Source: Edaphochlamys debaryana (taxonomy: Eukaryota; Chlorophyta; Chlorophyceae; Chlamydomonadales). From it: a stretch of 64,000 nucleotides of DNA. Of this stretch, positions 60,551-64,000 are shown in pieces; the stretch's first letter is position 1; every line of letters starts with the position of its first letter. The notes below the pieces were generated by a model that saw nothing but the letters and a program-made list of their open reading frames with translations, made no database searches and was not told the origin of the DNA. The translations under genes and the position numbers were made by a program. The DNA lies in the NCBI GenBank assembly GCA_016858145.1, contig JAEHOE010000087.1:518272-582271 (forward strand), in the 5' to 3' direction.

Positions 60551-60610
60551 GGGCCTGCTGGGCCTGGGCCTGAGCCTGGGCCTGGGCCTGGGCCTGGGCC
60601 TGGGGCGGCA
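60551..60610. repeat. GGGCCT hexamer repeat in 3' UTR
   Basis: About eight or nine copies of GGGCCT, some imperfect, lie directly after the stop codon of the preceding gene. Strongly G-rich in one strand. Confidence 0.85.
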
Positions 60611-60892
60611 GCTGGCTGGGCCTGGACCTGGGCCTGGGCACGGCGGCGGCCAGGGCCCTGTCTCCGCAGCGGGGCCATGGCCGATTGGCGGAGGCCTCTG
60701 AGGGGCCCCTGCAGCGAGCAGGAACGGCGGCCGAGGCCTGGGGCGCGGGCGGCGGCGGCGCGGCTCCGGGGCGAGTCGTTGTGCGCGCGAGCCCGCGCAG
60801 GCGAGCCTGTTGCGGCGCCACCACGCTGACTGGAGAGGACAGGCGGGCAGCAGGCACGTGAAGAGGCGTGTGGGTGTGTGGGGGTTGCGCTC

Positions 60893-60897
60893 TGTAA
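60893..60897 (+). promoter_or_regulatory. Poly(A) signal TGTAA (unrecognised gene)
   Basis: TGTAA 352 bp after the stop at 60541; it probably ends that transcript. The remaining 440 bp to 61338 would then be the promoter and 5' UTR of the protease gene. Confidence 0.45.
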
Positions 60898-61338
60898 CGC
60901 GCTGGACTGCTGGCGGCGGAAGAGGTGGTGCGTGGGTGAGGAAGCATCAAGGGTAGGTGGGGCGGGACTTGCGGGGGCAACGGAAGCGTAGATAGGTGTA
61001 GGGCGGGAGCCAGCCCAAGAGCCAGCCCTTCAGGTTGCCAGGGCCGGTGCATGCCGATACCGCGGTCACGGGGGTGTCACAAGACTGTACCCGAGTGTCG
61101 GACTGTGTGTGGGACATGCCCACTGCTACTGCTTGCACATCAGGCCCAGCCTTTGTGTCGCTGCTTGAGCGTGATCATAGCCGAAACGGTGGCGGTTGGT
61201 TGAGCCGGAACGGTGGCCGGTGAATGCTTGAGGCGAGTGCGGGGGGGCGCTTTGTTACGTGTCGGTTGCTGTGTGCGTGCGTGCTGTACGTCGTGTGCCG
61301 TGCGGTCCGCCGGCGTGGAAACCCGGCAGTGTGCAAAC

Positions 61339-64000
61339 ATGTTCCCCGCTCTTCTCCCAGCACCAATGCCGACTTCCTGTTTCCGACCAGCAAACAGAAC
61401 CCTCATAGCGAGAGCTGGACCGCAACGCATCCCGCCCCGGCCTCCCGGTTGCGGGGCTCGCGGCCACATGTCCGGGCCCACAGCTGCAGCCTCAGGGCCT
61501 GGTCCGCCGCAGCCACTCGCTTCGACCACCGCAATGCAGCAAGGTCCCGATCGCGGACATGAGGAGCACGCTGAGGCGCCTGCATTGCTACAAGCAGCGC
61601 ATGACGCGAGCCAGGCGCCCTGCACGCCGGGCAACGGCACGACTGCTAGCGACGATGTGCTCAAGCCAGTAGCGGACCGGCGCTCTTACCGGTTCATGCG
61701 CGTGGGCGGTCCCAATGGATCGCGCTTCTTGCTCGTGAGCGACCCCGACGCTGTCTTCGCGGCGGTCTGCACCAACATGCAGGTGGGCGAGACGGCTGGG
61801 TGATGGGGTCGGTGCCAGACTGCTGAACCGGGTGGGGCCAGGAAGGGCTCGTGGGCGGGGGGGGGGTGCCCAGGCCGCAGCAGTGGCAGACGGGGGGCAG
61901 GTTGCAGACGTCACGCTCGCTAGAGGGGGAGCAGTTGGAAGGAGTCCACGCAGGGGGCCTCAGCTCGTGGGCTGCGGGGGCAGGCGACAGGGGCAGGCTG
62001 GGGCCATGTCAGAGGGGGTGGGGCTACACGGGGGGGCCAAGGATGCAAGGCAGGTGGAGGCAGGGGCTCCGGACCTGGTGGGGCGGCATCTTGAGGCTAG
62101 GGGCAGGCTCCGCTGCCCAAAACCAGCACCGCAGGACCTGCTCCAAAACAGGTGCACTTTTAATGCCTTGTCCTTTTGCACCCCCTTCAGGCGGGCTACT
62201 TTGATGACCCCCCCGACGTGCCGGGGTTTGCGCACTGGCTGGAGCACGCAGTGCACCTGGTGGGGGGCGGGGAGGGTGGGGACTGGGAATGGGACACGGT
62301 TGGGGCCGGGGTGGGGCAGAGTGTAACCGCAAGAGGGGGCGTGCGCGTCACAGCCCGCAGCACGCAGTGCACCTGGTAGGGGCCTGGCCTGAGCTGAACG
62401 GCCGGGACCTGGGCTGACGGTTGCATTGATGACGGGGGACAGGGGCACACTGGCAGGCGGTCTGCGACTAGGATGATGGGTGTACGGAGGCCCCGGGCGT
62501 GGGGGGTGAACCCGCATGCCGCTGTGGGCGACTGGCCCCCAACCGCCCCCCGACCGCCCCTTCCCCCCGCCCCCGTCCTCCAGGGCAGCGGTCGCTACCC
62601 CGACGATAAGGACTACAAGTACTTTCTGGCGCAGCACGGGGGCACCAGCAACGCATCCACGGGTGAGGGGGCCGGGAGGGGGTTGAAGGGGTAGGATGGG
62701 GGCAGGCGGCAAGACCACTCCCGGGTTGACCCGCGACCGTGGCCACCATGCATCCACGGGCATGGGGGTACACACCCATTCCTGGGGGTGTACCGTATGA
62801 AGGGCTGCTCGTGTGAGCTCGCGTGAGCCGGGGAGGCGCAGGCGCGGGGCATGGGGTGGGGGTGTGTGGGAAGGAGTCGGAGGACCGGGGCAGGTGGTAC
62901 GGCCACGACCGGCAATCGGCCCGCTACCATGTGCGTGGAGGGGGCGGGTGAGGCGGGGAGGTTCCGCCCTGGCTCTCCCTTTGCCGCCAAGCCACCAGGC
63001 CCGTGAGCGTGGCGGCAGTGCGGTCGTCCAACGCTACCAGCGCCGGTGCCTGTGCACGCTGAGCGGGCGGGCTCCCTGGTCCATACCTGAGCCCTGCTCC
63101 GGCCGGAAAATGCGTAGCAAGCTGTGCGCGAGGCTCCAAATTTGCCGCCGCCCGGTCGTGACTCCTGCCGTGCGGTACGCGCGGGTGCCGTACGCAGGCA
63201 TGGTGCACACGTCGTACCACTGCACGGTGGCCGCCGAGGCGCTGCCGGGGGCCCTGGACCGCCTGGGTCGCTTCTTCGTGGACCCCCTGCTGGGGCGGGA
63301 GGCCATACTGAGGGAGGTGCGTGGGGGTTGGGGGTTGGGGGTGTTTGAAGCTGATAAGCGGGAGAGCGTCTAGTGGTTAGTGGAATTGTCGGGGAGTGGG
63401 GGATGGGAGGGTCGGAGGGGAGGGAGGCTATGCTGCAATGGTGGTTGCGTGCAGTTGTGCTTGGATGTGGGTGCGTGTGAGGAGAAGGGAGGGGCGACAG
63501 GGAGACGCATGCGAAGGCGCGTTCTGTACGGCTGTCCCCGTTCGGGCCTCTCTTCCCCTCCTCCACCCTCCTCCACCCTCCTCCCCTCCTCCCCCTTTTT
63601 TTCCCCCTCCCCCCCCCAGGCCGAGAACGTCCACGCCGAGTTCAGCCGCAACTGCAACTCAGACGCCCGCAAGCTCCTGCAGCTACGCCGCAGCGCAGCG
63701 GGGGGCCTGCTGGGGAAGTTCTCAACGGGAAACATCGCCACGCTGAGGGACCGCCCCGCCGCCGCCGGCGCCGACGTGCCGGCGGCGCTGGCGGCCTTCT
63801 GGCGGCGGCGCTACCTGGCGGGCGCCCTGGCGGGGGCGGTGGTGGCGCCGCAGCCGCTGGAGCAGCTGGCGGAGTGGGTGGCGGCGGCGTTTGGGGAGGT
63901 GCGGCTGCGGCCCGGTGACGGAGGCGGCGGAGCCGGCGGAGGAGCCCAGGAGGCGGCTCCCGCCACCGCTGCCCGCCGCGCCGCGCCGCCGCGCCGCCGC
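61339..64000 (+). CDS. M16 family zinc metalloprotease (insulysin/nardilysin type), N-terminal part
   Basis: Peptidase that would degrade short peptides in a closed chamber. Five exons in the window: 61339-61782, 62191-62259, 62584-62662, 63198-63316, 63620 to beyond 64000; the gene is cut by the window edge with the frame open. Residues 103-148 match the M16 start (VADRRSYRFMRVGGPNGSRF, VCTNMQ). The inverted zinc motif HWLEH is at 163-167. It is followed by GSGRYPDDKDYKYFLAQHGG and NASTG, aligned with the insulysin signature. The third zinc ligand is E244 in ENVHAEF, 81 residues after the first His, exactly the spacing in human insulin-degrading enzyme. A 100-residue Pro/Ala-rich N-terminus precedes the domain and could be a targeting or disordered region. 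The start ATG is the first in frame with a plausible context; an upstream start is possible. Confidence 0.88.

Noticed and set aside
27664..64000. tRNA, rRNA, CRISPR or telomere-type repeats
   Set aside because: I looked for cloverleaf signatures, regular spacer arrays and TTTTAGGG-type repeats across the whole window, mainly in intergenic parts, and found none that hold up.

Overview
The window looks like nuclear DNA of a green alga of the order Chlamydomonadales (volvocine type). It is GC-rich, and every confident gene is split into many short exons by small introns with long pyrimidine tracts. Several genes are followed by TGTAA, the usual volvocine poly(A) signal. The gene content also fits: a giant PAS/TmcB-type membrane protein, an R2R3-MYB and an SBP-box factor with long Ala/Gly/Pro tails, and exon-per-repeat ankyrin proteins. 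The species cannot be fixed from the sequence. All exon models were built by hand from splice sites, reading phase and family motifs. For the complete models the exon lengths sum to exact multiples of three.

Layout. 1179-6974 (-): mitochondrial-type proline dehydrogenase with an EF-hand module. 7902-11384 (-): ankyrin-repeat protein (ANK1). 12383-27663 (+): a 48-exon gene for a 2646-residue PAS/TmcB-type membrane protein, divergent from ANK1. 29635-32488 (-): coiled-coil/ankyrin protein (ANK2). 35323-40725 (-): R2R3-MYB factor whose first exon is 7 nt. 45415-49475 (+): SBP-box factor, head to head with the MYB gene. 53092-53343 (-): small membrane/coiled-coil protein. 54012-56807 (+): ANK3, an inverted paralogue of ANK2. 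About 58803-60541 (+): an unrecognised gene with an incomplete 5' end and a possible frameshift. 61339-64000 (+): N-terminal half of an M16 (insulysin-type) metalloprotease, cut by the window edge.

The most unusual part is the MYB-SBP intergenic region (about 40.7-45.4 kb). It holds a duplicate of the SBP gene's 5' flank and first exon (42143-42804). This is joined at a short microhomology to a roughly 205-bp piece of the MYB last exon (to 43010). The join keeps an open 212-codon frame, a possible newborn chimeric gene made from the two flanking transcription-factor genes. ANK2 and ANK3 share an almost identical coiled-coil exon inside otherwise diverged genes, which suggests gene conversion between inverted copies.

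These are independent eukaryotic genes, not an operon. No tRNA, rRNA, CRISPR array or complete transposon was recognised.
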